A stretch of DNA of 64,000 nucleotides. Source: Zygosaccharomyces rouxii (taxonomy: Eukaryota; Ascomycota; Saccharomycetes; Saccharomycetales; Saccharomycetaceae). Both the position numbers and the translations under genes were made by a program. The stretch is from assembly GCF_000026365.1 (NCBI RefSeq), contig NC_012991.1:496001-560000 (forward strand), read 5' to 3'. Positions within the stretch are counted from its first letter, which is position 1; the number at the start of each line of letters is the position of its first letter. The notes under the pieces were generated by a model that was given only the letters and a program-made list of their open reading frames with translations, searched no databases and was not told the origin of the DNA. Shown here piece after piece: positions 28,411 through 37,121 of this stretch.

Positions 28411-29577
28411 GACGAATCGTGTTAAATTTTTTCCTTATTTTTTCAGTAATATTTTAAAATATGTTATTGATTAGTAGTATTATGCTACCTTGGTAATCCT
28501 TGATATGAGCTAAAATTTACAACAGTCCTAGTATTTGCATATATCTGCGAAAATATCCCTAATACAGAGGATTCTCCTTAATGTAGAGACCAATTGCAAA
28601 CAAAATCTAAAGATTTTGAAGAGTTGTCCCTTCCTTGCAAATACACCCTTTAAGCGCTCAGAGCACAACTCCGGTCTCCTTTGGAACTAAACCCCAGTAT
28701 GAAAAGATATATCTTAGAAACCCTGTATGCACTACCTAGAGGTTCCTAAACCAAATACTATCGGATAGCAATAGTATCTTGTAGACTACTTCCCAAGGTT
28801 CTCGTTACACTTGTGTGATTTGATGTTTTTTACTCCGTCTTGACTGTTTGTTTGTTGTTCCAAGGGAGAAATCCCCGACTACCCGGCCACACAAACCTCC
28901 GTTATTGGTGATGCTTAGATCTCTCACAGTAGAAAGCTGTTAAAAGTAAATGAAATGGATACTTTAGAATGGACTGCTTCGTCTAACAGAGTAGTTGCAA
29001 AATCTCTATCCCGCCAAGTAGATTACTAGTCATGTAATAATGCTAAGATCTTGGTCGCGTGCTTTTCACGTGACCTCGACATATTTGGTCACCCTAAAGA
29101 TTATTACAAAGTATACATTTGTATTTAGAGTAGCTAGTATGTTCTTCTTTACCGTCCCCGTTTTGGCCCTGGGCCACCTCTGCTGAAACAACGTTTAATC
29201 ATCTGGGCGGCTGCATTGTGCATTCCTCTTGTCTTGGTCAGATGATTTTCACGACACTTCAAAATTTTAACATATACCCATACTATGGCACCGCTTTTCA
29301 TCAATGATCTGGTCTAGTATGCTAAATAATTTCCATTGATATCGAGTTCCTCAGTTTGTATGTTTTTTGCTTATTTTATAAGCTTCATGTGATCAGCGCC
29401 AATAATTATCTTTGTGTAATATTATCATAAATCTTGGCGAGATATCGGCTTGCTGTTTTATTTTATTCTGCTATATTAGAGTTTATCCATGTCTCCCACT
29501 TCTTGAAAAAATGAATTTGAATATATATAATCCAGTAACAAGTGCTATTTATTATTATTATTATTATTATATAACAA
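28411..29577. other. Long divergent intergenic region
   Basis: This 1167-bp region lies upstream of both PKH and the unrecognised gene at 29578. It contains a TCACGTGA E-box (29066–29073), a small inverted repeat ATACTAT/ATAGTAT (28755–28777), and an (ATT)n tract (29548–29571) just before the downstream start codon. No tRNA, snoRNA or credible ORF was found. Confidence 0.5.
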
Positions 29578-30144
29578 ATGAATGTGGCAGCCACAGTAAT
29601 TAAAAGTGAACTAATGCAAGTAGCTAAAGGTAGAAAATCGGAAGCCAAAGTACGTATACGAAGGTATTTGCAACATGCAGGATTTACGCCTGGGGATGTG
29701 AGAGACTTACCACCAAGGCCTACGTCAGAAATCTCCCTGGATACTGAAATGCTATTTTTCCTAATTTCGATGAACGAATTGGACATATTAGAAGAAAACA
29801 TTAGTATGGCTAAATTATCTTCGCCGAATAATGAAGCCCCGCGGAAATTAAGGTTGTTTTCCTCCATATATTTAAAAATTAAAAGAGGTTTATTCCACCA
29901 TCACCGGGGGCATCAAAGATTTAATAGGCCATCGTCAGGGTCCGAAGATGAAGGTGATGCTGCTGAAGAAGAGTTGGATGAAAAAATGGAGTTACTAGGT
30001 TTTGAAAATGGTAGTGACTCTTACAAGGGTGATTCACCCTCCAGCATACAAACGGTAATTCAAAACGATAGTTTGGTAATGATTACACCTCCGGGGTTTC
30101 CAAGCGACCCAAAGCCAACAACAAATATTTTGAAGATTATGTAG
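29578..30144 (+). CDS. Unrecognised small protein, no known domain
   Basis: I do not recognise this 188-residue protein. The N-terminal part (1–85) looks folded: a basic segment (KGRKSEAKVRIRRYLQ) is followed by GFTPGDVRDLPPRP and by helical, hydrophobic MLFFLISMNELDILEENI. The middle is basic with a His cluster (HHHRGHQR). The C-terminal half is acidic and Pro/Ser-rich (SEDEGDAAEEELDEKMELL). There is no signal peptide or membrane segment. The gene lies between PKH and IZH1, where Sc has no accepted gene in either duplicated block, so it was probably lost in Sc or never present there. The ATG directly follows an (ATT)n microsatellite. The intact frame of this length suggests a real gene, but this is unproven. 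Confidence 0.6.
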   Translation: MNVAATVIKSELMQVAKGRKSEAKVRIRRYLQHAGFTPGDVRDLPPRPTSEISLDTEMLFFLISMNELDILEENISMAKLSSPNNEAPRKLRLFSSIYLKIKRGLFHHHRGHQRFNRPSSGSEDEGDAAEEELDEKMELLGFENGSDSYKGDSPSSIQTVIQNDSLVMITPPGFPSDPKPTTNILKIM

Positions 30145-30477
30145 AGTATTTTCAGCTTCTTATTTTATTTTAATTTATTTTTTTTATTCGGGCGTCACAC
30201 TGACACTTTTAGTTTCTTTTTTAGGTTCGCATTTATGTCGCTATGACTTCGAAGAGAAACCCGACCCAATAGGGCGATGAGGAAAAAGAAAATGTCGAAG
30301 TTTTCATTATCTCAACATAAACTTCAACATAATCTTCAACATTTTAGACTCGTATAGTTCTATGGGTTTGGTTCTTAAGACCATTGACTATATTCATAAC
30401 ACTTGTAACTGTTCTGCAGACACTCTAATTCTTTGATAAATTGATATAGGTGAGAGGGAAAACATACAGAGTCCCAT
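30145..30477. other. Intergenic, IZH1 promoter
   Basis: This 333-bp gap is A/T-rich next to the upstream stop. It includes GCGATGAG (30272–30279), a PAC-like core that is probably fortuitous given the neighbours. No zinc-responsive (Zap1) element that I can recognise is present, and no gene is seen. Confidence 0.4.
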
Positions 30478-31434
30478 ATGAGCTCAATTACAGAGGTTAA
30501 GCGTAGAAGGGTTCCCATTGGTAACGGGAACGGTGAAGGTCTTTACAAAGAAGTTCTCGAGGAAAAAACACTGTATGATTTCCATGAACTGCCCGAATGG
30601 CAACAGGATAACGATAAGATTTTAACTGGTTATATTCGTGAGACGAAGTCGGTTTTAAAATGCGTGCGGTCCCTGTTCATTTGGAATAATGAAACAGTCA
30701 ATATCTACACACATTTGGTTTCCGCTGTTTCTTATTTCTTGCTCATGTTGGGTATTACGGATTTAGTAATGGTACCTCATTTCCCTACATCGACTTTCAC
30801 GGATTATAGTGTAATCAACTTTTATCTTCTGGGGGCATTTGGATGTTTAATGTGCAGTAGCTGCTTCCATACATTTAAACAGCATTCCGGTCCACATAGT
30901 GACGCCTGGAGTAAAGTTGATTATATGGGTATTATCGTTTTAATTACCTGTTCCATGATTTCCTTAATTTATTACGGATTTTTTGATCATATGGAATATT
31001 TCCGACTTTTCACAGTGCTCACATTAACTCTGGCAACTGCTTGTACGGTTTGTGTGCTCAGTGATAAATTTAACCATAAGGATTTTCGCCCTTTGAGAGC
31101 AGGTTTTTTCATTGCATTTGGTTTGAGTGGTGTTTTCCCCGTTGCAGCAGGTATAATTAAATTTGGTATCCAGGGAGGAGTCCAAAGGGTTCAATTAAAA
31201 TATTTGGGTTTGGAAGCAATTTTCTACATTGCTGGTGCCCTAATTTATGGATTCCGCATCCCAGAAACCATGTTTCCTGGTAGATTCGATTTTTGGGGTC
31301 ATTCTCATCAAATATTCCACGTTCTAGTGGTGATAGCGTCTTTCCTACATCTAAAAGCTGTCATGGGCTCTTACATTTTTAAACATTCCCATTTAAATGG
31401 AGTTGGTTTAGCAGCTCTTCAATCAACGTATTGA
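30478..31434 (+). CDS. IZH1: PAQR-family membrane protein Izh1/Izh4 (zinc homeostasis)
   Basis: Izh proteins are seven-helix PAQR/haemolysin-III-type proteins linked to zinc and sterol homeostasis. The 318-residue protein (Sc Izh1 316) has a cytosolic N-terminus with the family stretch [18 protein letters not shown], then the zinc-site motifs of the family: [23 protein letters not shown] and [20 protein letters not shown]. It is closer in sequence to Sc Izh1 (YDR492W) than to Izh4 (YOL101C), and represents both as a single unduplicated gene. Confidence 0.95.
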   Translation: MSSITEVKRRRVPIGNGNGEGLYKEVLEEKTLYDFHELPEWQQDNDKILTGYIRETKSVLKCVRSLFIWNNETVNIYTHLVSAVSYFLLMLGITDLVMVPHFPTSTFTDYSVINFYLLGAFGCLMCSSCFHTFKQHSGPHSDAWSKVDYMGIIVLITCSMISLIYYGFFDHMEYFRLFTVLTLTLATACTVCVLSDKFNHKDFRPLRAGFFIAFGLSGVFPVAAGIIKFGIQGGVQRVQLKYLGLEAIFYIAGALIYGFRIPETMFPGRFDFWGHSHQIFHVLVVIASFLHLKAVMGSYIFKHSHLNGVGLAALQSTY

Positions 31435-31736
31435 ACCTTTAATGACCCCATCGGCAAGCCGTTTCATTTCATCTCATCTGAATTTATTTTAATACATTTT
31501 ATACCAACGGGTGTTATCAAGCCCCAATTTTTCAAATAGGTAGAGTAGAGTAGAGCAGAGATTATAATTTATAGATTTATCCAATACTTATGACGGAATC
31601 TCTTTTATCGTGGGTGTGCGGTGACCATTGGCTAGTGCGACTAAATTTTGAAAAGTAATCGATGAGCTTGATATAAGAATAGTAAACATTTTAGAAGCTA
31701 AACAAAAGGATTAGTATTGAGTTCTACGAGTCAGTC
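31435..31736. other. Intergenic, MZM1 promoter
   Basis: This 302-bp gap includes a short TAGAG-type tandem repeat (31541–31560). No gene or named regulatory site is seen. Confidence 0.4.
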
Positions 31737-32096
31737 ATGAGTCTGAGGCAAAATGCTTTGAATGCGTATAGAAACGGTTTAAGAGCCACTCGTATCGCCT
31801 TCGGTGGTGATACTAGGATGCTATTGGCATCAAGAGCTAAGATGAGAGAAGGTATGGAAAATCCACCTAATCCTGAACTGAGTAAGGAACAGCAGATTAA
31901 ACACTTGGAAGATGTGGCTACATTTTTAAAACGTAATTTGGTTCAAGGTAGAAAGGAAGGTACTGATGAGAAGTACCACTTAAACATTCATAAAGAAACT
32001 GAATTAGGTGATAACGAGTCAATTAAACAGACCAAAAAGACTTTAGTTTCTCAAGGCGGTGGTTGCTGTGGCGGTGGTAAAGATCTCTACAAATGA
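31737..32096 (+). CDS. MZM1: Mitochondrial LYR-type chaperone Mzm1 (complex III Rieske assembly)
   Basis: Mzm1 is a matrix LYR-motif protein that stabilises the Rieske protein Rip1 before its insertion into complex III; loss also lowers mitochondrial zinc. The 119-residue protein (Sc 123) has the LYR-like start ALNAYRNGLRATRIAF (the tripeptide is AYR), the conserved FLKRNLVQG segment, and YHLNIHKETELGDNE. The C-terminus is unusual: SQGGGCCGGGKDLYK, a glycine-flanked Cys pair that I do not recall from Sc Mzm1. Corresponds to YDR493W. Confidence 0.93.
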   Translation: MSLRQNALNAYRNGLRATRIAFGGDTRMLLASRAKMREGMENPPNPELSKEQQIKHLEDVATFLKRNLVQGRKEGTDEKYHLNIHKETELGDNESIKQTKKTLVSQGGGCCGGGKDLYK

Positions 32097-32218
32097 ATCC
32101 TTTCCCCAACCATCCCATTTTACGCTTGTATATAATACATCTTTAGTTTTAGGATATTTATTCAATATAGCACTAAATCAATGCTAAAAAATCGGTAGAA
32201 AAGGTCGTACTAGGAGTT

Positions 32219-32914
32219 ATGAGTAAAAGAGACATTCAGATATCTAAATCGCTGTCGTATTTGCTTAGACATGGTGCTCTCAAAGAGAAATTGCCCATTG
32301 ATGCCAACGGTTACGTCCCCCTGCAAGTCCTGTTAGCTCATAATAGGCTAAAAAGTCATAGATGTACTTTGGAAGATGTGCATAGAATTGTAGATAGCAA
32401 CGAAAAGAAAAGATTCCATACCAAAGTTTCATCAGAAGGTCAAGAACTAATCTGTGCTACTCAGGGGCATTCCATCAAAAGTGTTCTACCTACGGAAGAT
32501 GTTCTACATGAGATCAGAGATCCAAAAGAATTACCGCCCAAATTGGTTCATGGTACCACTGTACACAATGCTCTACTCATCTTGCAATCAGGTGCTATCA
32601 AGAAACTGAGGAGAAACCACGTCCATTTGTCACCAGGTGTCACTGGAGTTGATGCCGCTGTAGTTAGTGGGATGAGAGCTACGAGTAACGTACACATCTA
32701 CATCAAACTGGGGAGTGAATTGTTGGAGCAAATGAAAGTCTACAAGTCTCTAAACAACGTGTATTTGGTTCCTGATGATGTCCCCATCGCTTTATTCGAT
32801 AAGTTGACCATTAGACCACTTAAACAACAGGAGAAAATGGGAGAAGAATTGTCAGAACTTTTACAACTGCTCAAAGATCATCAAATTCATTTTGAATTCA
32901 TTCAAGATGCTTAA
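32219..32914 (+). CDS. TPT1: tRNA 2'-phosphotransferase Tpt1
   Basis: Tpt1 removes the 2'-phosphate left at the tRNA splice junction, transferring it to NAD+ and producing ADP-ribose 1'',2''-cyclic phosphate. The 231-residue protein (Sc 230) has the KptA/Tpt1 N-terminal lobe (SKSLSYLLRHGA, with catalytic-type Arg17 and His18). The NAD-binding lobe contains LVHGTTVHNALLILQSGAIK and RNHVHLSPG. Corresponds to YOL102C. Confidence 0.96.
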   Translation: MSKRDIQISKSLSYLLRHGALKEKLPIDANGYVPLQVLLAHNRLKSHRCTLEDVHRIVDSNEKKRFHTKVSSEGQELICATQGHSIKSVLPTEDVLHEIRDPKELPPKLVHGTTVHNALLILQSGAIKKLRRNHVHLSPGVTGVDAAVVSGMRATSNVHIYIKLGSELLEQMKVYKSLNNVYLVPDDVPIALFDKLTIRPLKQQEKMGEELSELLQLLKDHQIHFEFIQDA

Positions 32915-33067
32915 GGGCTCTATGCTTCTCAATCTGCATTGATCGTCTTCACGTGTAGTGGGCATCTCGACAATTTTTCACTTGAAATTTCAATTAACAG
33001 AGATGTTAAGCACATATCTAATTCAATTCAGGTAGAAATCTATAAATATTATCCAAGACTCTGAACT

Positions 33068-34006
33068 ATGTTCAATAGAGTAGGTCGTGCTTGTTATAGC
33101 ACTGGTGTCACACAAGAGTTCTTGCAGAACATTTTAGCTCGAGCTCAAGAGGCAACTGCAAAGAAAACCGATGCTGTAGCTAATCCCGCTAAAAGAAGAA
33201 GGGATAATGTGAAGAAGGCTAGTCGTCGTTCCAAACCAGTTGCTCCTCGTGTGAAACCTGCTGCCAGTCCTAGTGTTATTAACAAGCAGCCTCAATTTAA
33301 GAAGAAAAATGGAGCTGCAATGAAGGGTGAGTCTGAAGGAGTTGATCTGATAGATGTCATGTCAGGCTCCAAACCACGTACGAATAAGAAACCTGGGTTT
33401 AGACAATCTAAGAGGGAAATTCCTGGGATGAAGAAGAGTACAATGATCAAGGGTGAAAGCAAACAATTCGTCCCCAAGCCAGTTGTTCAAAAGGAATATG
33501 CACCACAGGAGCCTACGCCGTTGTCATTGATGAGGTTCTGTCCTGATATACCCGTAACGCCAGCGTCTAGGATGATTAATTATTCTTTGGATGCTCTGAA
33601 GTCAGCCAACTATCCTTTGAACAGATTCCCCAATTACGGATTTTACGATAACGCCCAGGGGCCTCCAAAGCATATCACAATTTCATTACATACTCCAAAT
33701 TTCGGGAGGTATCAACCGGACCAGGGGTTGGTCTTTGAAAGAGAGAAATTTCTATCAGAGTTAGCCGTAGAGTGTGAACCTTCGAAATTGGCAGCTGAAG
33801 TATCCGGTAAATATCAAATTTTGAAGCAGCACAATAAGGAAGATTTTAAGTCAATTGCTAAGTCTGAGAAGAAAAGAGAGGAATTGGTGGCTAATGGAGA
33901 GGTTGTCAGAAAGAGTTTGGAAAGCAATCCTTTGGACCCAGCTGTTAAAGAATTATTGTATGATGTCTGTTCTGGTTTGAAGCCAATTTCAGACTTGACC
34001 CAGTGA
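33068..34006 (+). CDS. RSM28: Mitochondrial small ribosomal subunit protein Rsm28
   Basis: Rsm28 is a yeast-specific protein of the mitochondrial small subunit with a role in COX1/COX2/COX3 mRNA translation. The 312-residue protein (Sc 361) starts with a presequence-like MFNRVGRACYSTGV, followed by a basic Lys/Arg/Pro/Ala-rich region (about 40–150). The conserved C-terminal part contains ASRMINYSLDALKSANYPLN and FPNYGFYDNAQGPPKHI. The order MZM1–TPT1–RSM28–VPS3 fits the merged YDR493W/YDR494W/YDR495C block. Confidence 0.88.
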   Translation: MFNRVGRACYSTGVTQEFLQNILARAQEATAKKTDAVANPAKRRRDNVKKASRRSKPVAPRVKPAASPSVINKQPQFKKKNGAAMKGESEGVDLIDVMSGSKPRTNKKPGFRQSKREIPGMKKSTMIKGESKQFVPKPVVQKEYAPQEPTPLSLMRFCPDIPVTPASRMINYSLDALKSANYPLNRFPNYGFYDNAQGPPKHITISLHTPNFGRYQPDQGLVFEREKFLSELAVECEPSKLAAEVSGKYQILKQHNKEDFKSIAKSEKKREELVANGEVVRKSLESNPLDPAVKELLYDVCSGLKPISDLTQ

Positions 34007-34102
34007 AAGATTAAGATTCGCAATACATGTAAATAAAAATTGGTTTTTCTTTTTTTTCTCTTCAAATATATATAAGCATGTGGTATTGTTACATTCCTGT
34101 TA

Positions 34103-36883
34103 TTATTTTGATATGTCTGTCAGTATTGTCTTGTTTATAGCATTTTCATCCTTAAGTAATGCTTTTTGTAACTCCAATTCTTTTTTCAAATTGTCTATTC
34201 TTCTTAATGCACTGTATATGACTTCAAAAAGTGGTTTGAAGGAGTATTCTTGAGGAATTTCTCTAAGGAGAGCGACTAGAGTTCCATCATCGTGAACGCA
34301 GTACATATTTCTCTTCAGAAGCTGGACCATTAATTTTAATGAATCTGGACCTCGAGGTAAAGTATTGTAATGCCTAAGTACCTCTAATATTGTATCTTCA
34401 TTGATAAATTTCTCAATCCCCAAAAAATCGTTAAATGACAAGAAAGCCTTAAACATATCTTGTCTCGTTAAAAATTCCTCTTTGATCTCATCCTCTGGAA
34501 TAAATAAAATAGTCAACATGTGATTGACATCGAATGATTTCACTTGGGTGATAACTGACCTCAGCAGTCTGTCACCTTCGTCCTGCATGCATAAGTTCTT
34601 CACATTTTGATAACATTCTGTGAAACTTTGGCAATGTTCATTATGCCGAAGTTTGATCAATAAGAATTCTGCAATACTGCACTTTGTATAATTCATATCC
34701 CGGGTGTATTCAGCGGCAAATCCCGCAAAAACATCCCAGATATTACCTTCTTGTAAAGCCTCTTGTAATTTAGCCATGTAAAAGTTAATCAAAAACTCTT
34801 TATCGTCAGAACTTCTCGGTCCAATTTCTTCAATAATAAACACTTTGACTTTAGTATTACTCCCAGTTTTACCCAAGAGTTCACCTGGATCGACTTCGGC
34901 GGACGATAGTATTTTCAAAAATTCCCTGATGAGATATTTCTCCGGCTGAGGTGTTTCATTGATAATAAAAATCAAATCATCTGCCAAATTGTCCGCCTTA
35001 TACCTAGGCGGCAATTCAGTTGCGTTTTTCTTTAGGAACTGAAAAATCCTCTTAATATCTTTCTTCTTTTTTAATAGGTTGATTAGCTCTTGAAACATAC
35101 TTCTTCTTTGGTATATGCTCAGGAGAAGTTCTAAATGGTCTTCCGACTTTTCTTCTACTATCGTGGTAATATCTTCCAGACTATTTTCTTCGAAGCTGTC
35201 TACGTCAATATTATCACCACCTTCCATTAGCTGCCTCTGTAATATATTTACATCTGCCATCTTAATCACGTTGCTATAATCTTTAATAGACTTCCTGAGC
35301 TTGGAATTTTGAACTCTATTTTTGATCAGTTTCAGGAGTTTAACCACATCGTCACATTTATTGATCAAATTTAATGCTTTCAACTGATTGATCAATTTCG
35401 TAAGACCATTGCATACCCAAAGTTCCCCATATATCGTTAGATCGAGCAAATAAAAAAGAAGTTTTATATCTACCCTATCTGCTCTTGAACACCACCCTTC
35501 TGCAGTTTCTTCACTTACAGATTTGCCATGCAAAATGATTAATAGTAACAACATCGTTATCACATAATTCCTCTCTATTAGTTGTAATTTGGAAAATGTT
35601 AAGCTTTTAGTCTCATCCAAGTAGTCTTCCAGTTTATCAATTTCAGATTCTCCATGTTGTTCAAAATCAAGAATCGGTGAACGTTTTACCAACAGTTCAA
35701 TGCCGAACTTACCATAAACCACCAAGGAAGTTTCTTCTTCAAAAATTTCATTAATATATGCGACTTCACTTTCAATACGAAAGTGATGGTTCCCTTCATA
35801 TAGCGGTACTAGCCTGAGCTTCTCCACAACCTTTCCCTTCGTTTGAGTCTGTTCGAAATTGTTGAAAACTTTTGAACTGCGACAAAGTCCCATATCTGAA
35901 TTATTAAGTGACATTCTTTGAACCACTTGAGGTTCAGCATTTGGTGAGAGCTTGAACACTTCAATTTGTTTTGAGTTTAAATTTACCACGACGTATGGAT
36001 ATTCGACTACGATGTCTTTAGGGTATCTACTTAGTACTATTGTTCCATGGGATATTTCACCTGTAGAAGTTACCACAAATGCTATTGAATTATCGTCCTC
36101 AGAGCCACCTCCTGTGGTTACTAAAAATTCATTGTCACCAAATTTCGTTATAATGGGCTTCAAAGGTGCATCTGTTTCACTTACCGGAAAAAGTGGAATG
36201 GCTGCAGAATCCTTGAGATTAATTATTTCGTAACTGTTTAATTTTGATGTCATTAGCGTATAATCAATTGCTGATGCCTTGCTTATAAGCTTGAAATCGA
36301 AATTTTGGGCGGTACTTATCGATTGGGACGAGATCTTGAGCATCTTAACTGATTCTTCTTTAATCGCATAAAATCTGTAAAATTTAAATTGACTGGAATA
36401 ATTACGTAGTGTAATATCCAAAACTCCTTTTAATTTCGTGGTATTGGGAGCTGGTGCAAATTCAGGTAATAAAAAAACCACCAGTATACCATCACATAGA
36501 ACTAATGCACGCTCAATCTGGGGTAATAAAATGATTTTTCTAATAGGTTTGTTGGACTCATCGTTGAATTTAGTTCTTGATACGAGCATGTAGTTCTGCC
36601 GCTCAATTTCAAAGTAATGCAGCAGATCACCGTTCTTAGTCCCTAGATATATATTTTCATCATAAGCTTCAAAACATGAATACTCAAGATCTGGCAAAAG
36701 GTTCTGAATTAGAGTGTGCTTTTCAAATGGACCTTCTTCTACTTGTAATCCGATGCCATCTTCCGTCTGCTCTTGGGATCCTTCGGACTCATCTGTGGTA
36801 GTCTTCGTCTCATTTTGGGGATCCTCATCCGGATTTTCACATCTTGCTTCTTTATTCGACTGCTCACCTTCATCCTGTCCCAT
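34103..36883 (-). CDS. VPS3: CORVET tethering complex subunit Vps3
   Basis: Vps3 is a Vps21-binding subunit of CORVET and promotes early-endosome tethering and fusion. The 926-residue protein (Sc 1011) has an acidic N-terminus. An N-terminal CNH/beta-propeller-like half follows (for example CFEAYDENIYLGTKNGDLLHYF), and then a helical C-terminal half resembling the Vps39/Vam6 family. The start is the ATG at 36883 (MGQDEGEQSNKEAR), since the longer frame begins with TTG. Corresponds to YDR495C. Confidence 0.9.
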   Translation of the reverse strand: MGQDEGEQSNKEARCENPDEDPQNETKTTTDESEGSQEQTEDGIGLQVEEGPFEKHTLIQNLLPDLEYSCFEAYDENIYLGTKNGDLLHYFEIERQNYMLVSRTKFNDESNKPIRKIILLPQIERALVLCDGILVVFLLPEFAPAPNTTKLKGVLDITLRNYSSQFKFYRFYAIKEESVKMLKISSQSISTAQNFDFKLISKASAIDYTLMTSKLNSYEIINLKDSAAIPLFPVSETDAPLKPIITKFGDNEFLVTTGGGSEDDNSIAFVVTSTGEISHGTIVLSRYPKDIVVEYPYVVVNLNSKQIEVFKLSPNAEPQVVQRMSLNNSDMGLCRSSKVFNNFEQTQTKGKVVEKLRLVPLYEGNHHFRIESEVAYINEIFEEETSLVVYGKFGIELLVKRSPILDFEQHGESEIDKLEDYLDETKSLTFSKLQLIERNYVITMLLLLIILHGKSVSEETAEGWCSRADRVDIKLLFYLLDLTIYGELWVCNGLTKLINQLKALNLINKCDDVVKLLKLIKNRVQNSKLRKSIKDYSNVIKMADVNILQRQLMEGGDNIDVDSFEENSLEDITTIVEEKSEDHLELLLSIYQRRSMFQELINLLKKKKDIKRIFQFLKKNATELPPRYKADNLADDLIFIINETPQPEKYLIREFLKILSSAEVDPGELLGKTGSNTKVKVFIIEEIGPRSSDDKEFLINFYMAKLQEALQEGNIWDVFAGFAAEYTRDMNYTKCSIAEFLLIKLRHNEHCQSFTECYQNVKNLCMQDEGDRLLRSVITQVKSFDVNHMLTILFIPEDEIKEEFLTRQDMFKAFLSFNDFLGIEKFINEDTILEVLRHYNTLPRGPDSLKLMVQLLKRNMYCVHDDGTLVALLREIPQEYSFKPLFEVIYSALRRIDNLKKELELQKALLKDENAINKTILTDISK

Positions 36884-37121
36884 TATATATCTCAGGCGAA
36901 TACCAGACACTAGTATCAATGGACTCTTTAATGAGTATTAATTTCTTTCTTCATAGTCTTAAGGACGCTACTACGAGATAGAGCGGCGTTTACAAAATGT
37001 AAAGGTGTAAGTACGACACGCCTATGGGCATAATAAGGTTAACTAAATCTTAAAATTATAATATACAAGTTTTATAGGGAAAACGATTGATAGCCTTATT
37101 TTATTATTTTACTTTGTCTTA

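Noticed and set aside
29066..29073. TCACGTGA as the CDEI part of a point centromere (also at 6143–6150)
   Set aside because: There is no adjacent 80–170-bp stretch of more than 85–90% A/T and no CDEIII-like TGTTT...CCGAA in the expected place. The gene neighbourhood also does not match a Sc centromere region.
30272..30279. GCGATGAG as a functional PAC box for IZH1
   Set aside because: IZH1 is not a ribosome-biogenesis gene, no RRPE is near, and a single 8-mer may be chance.
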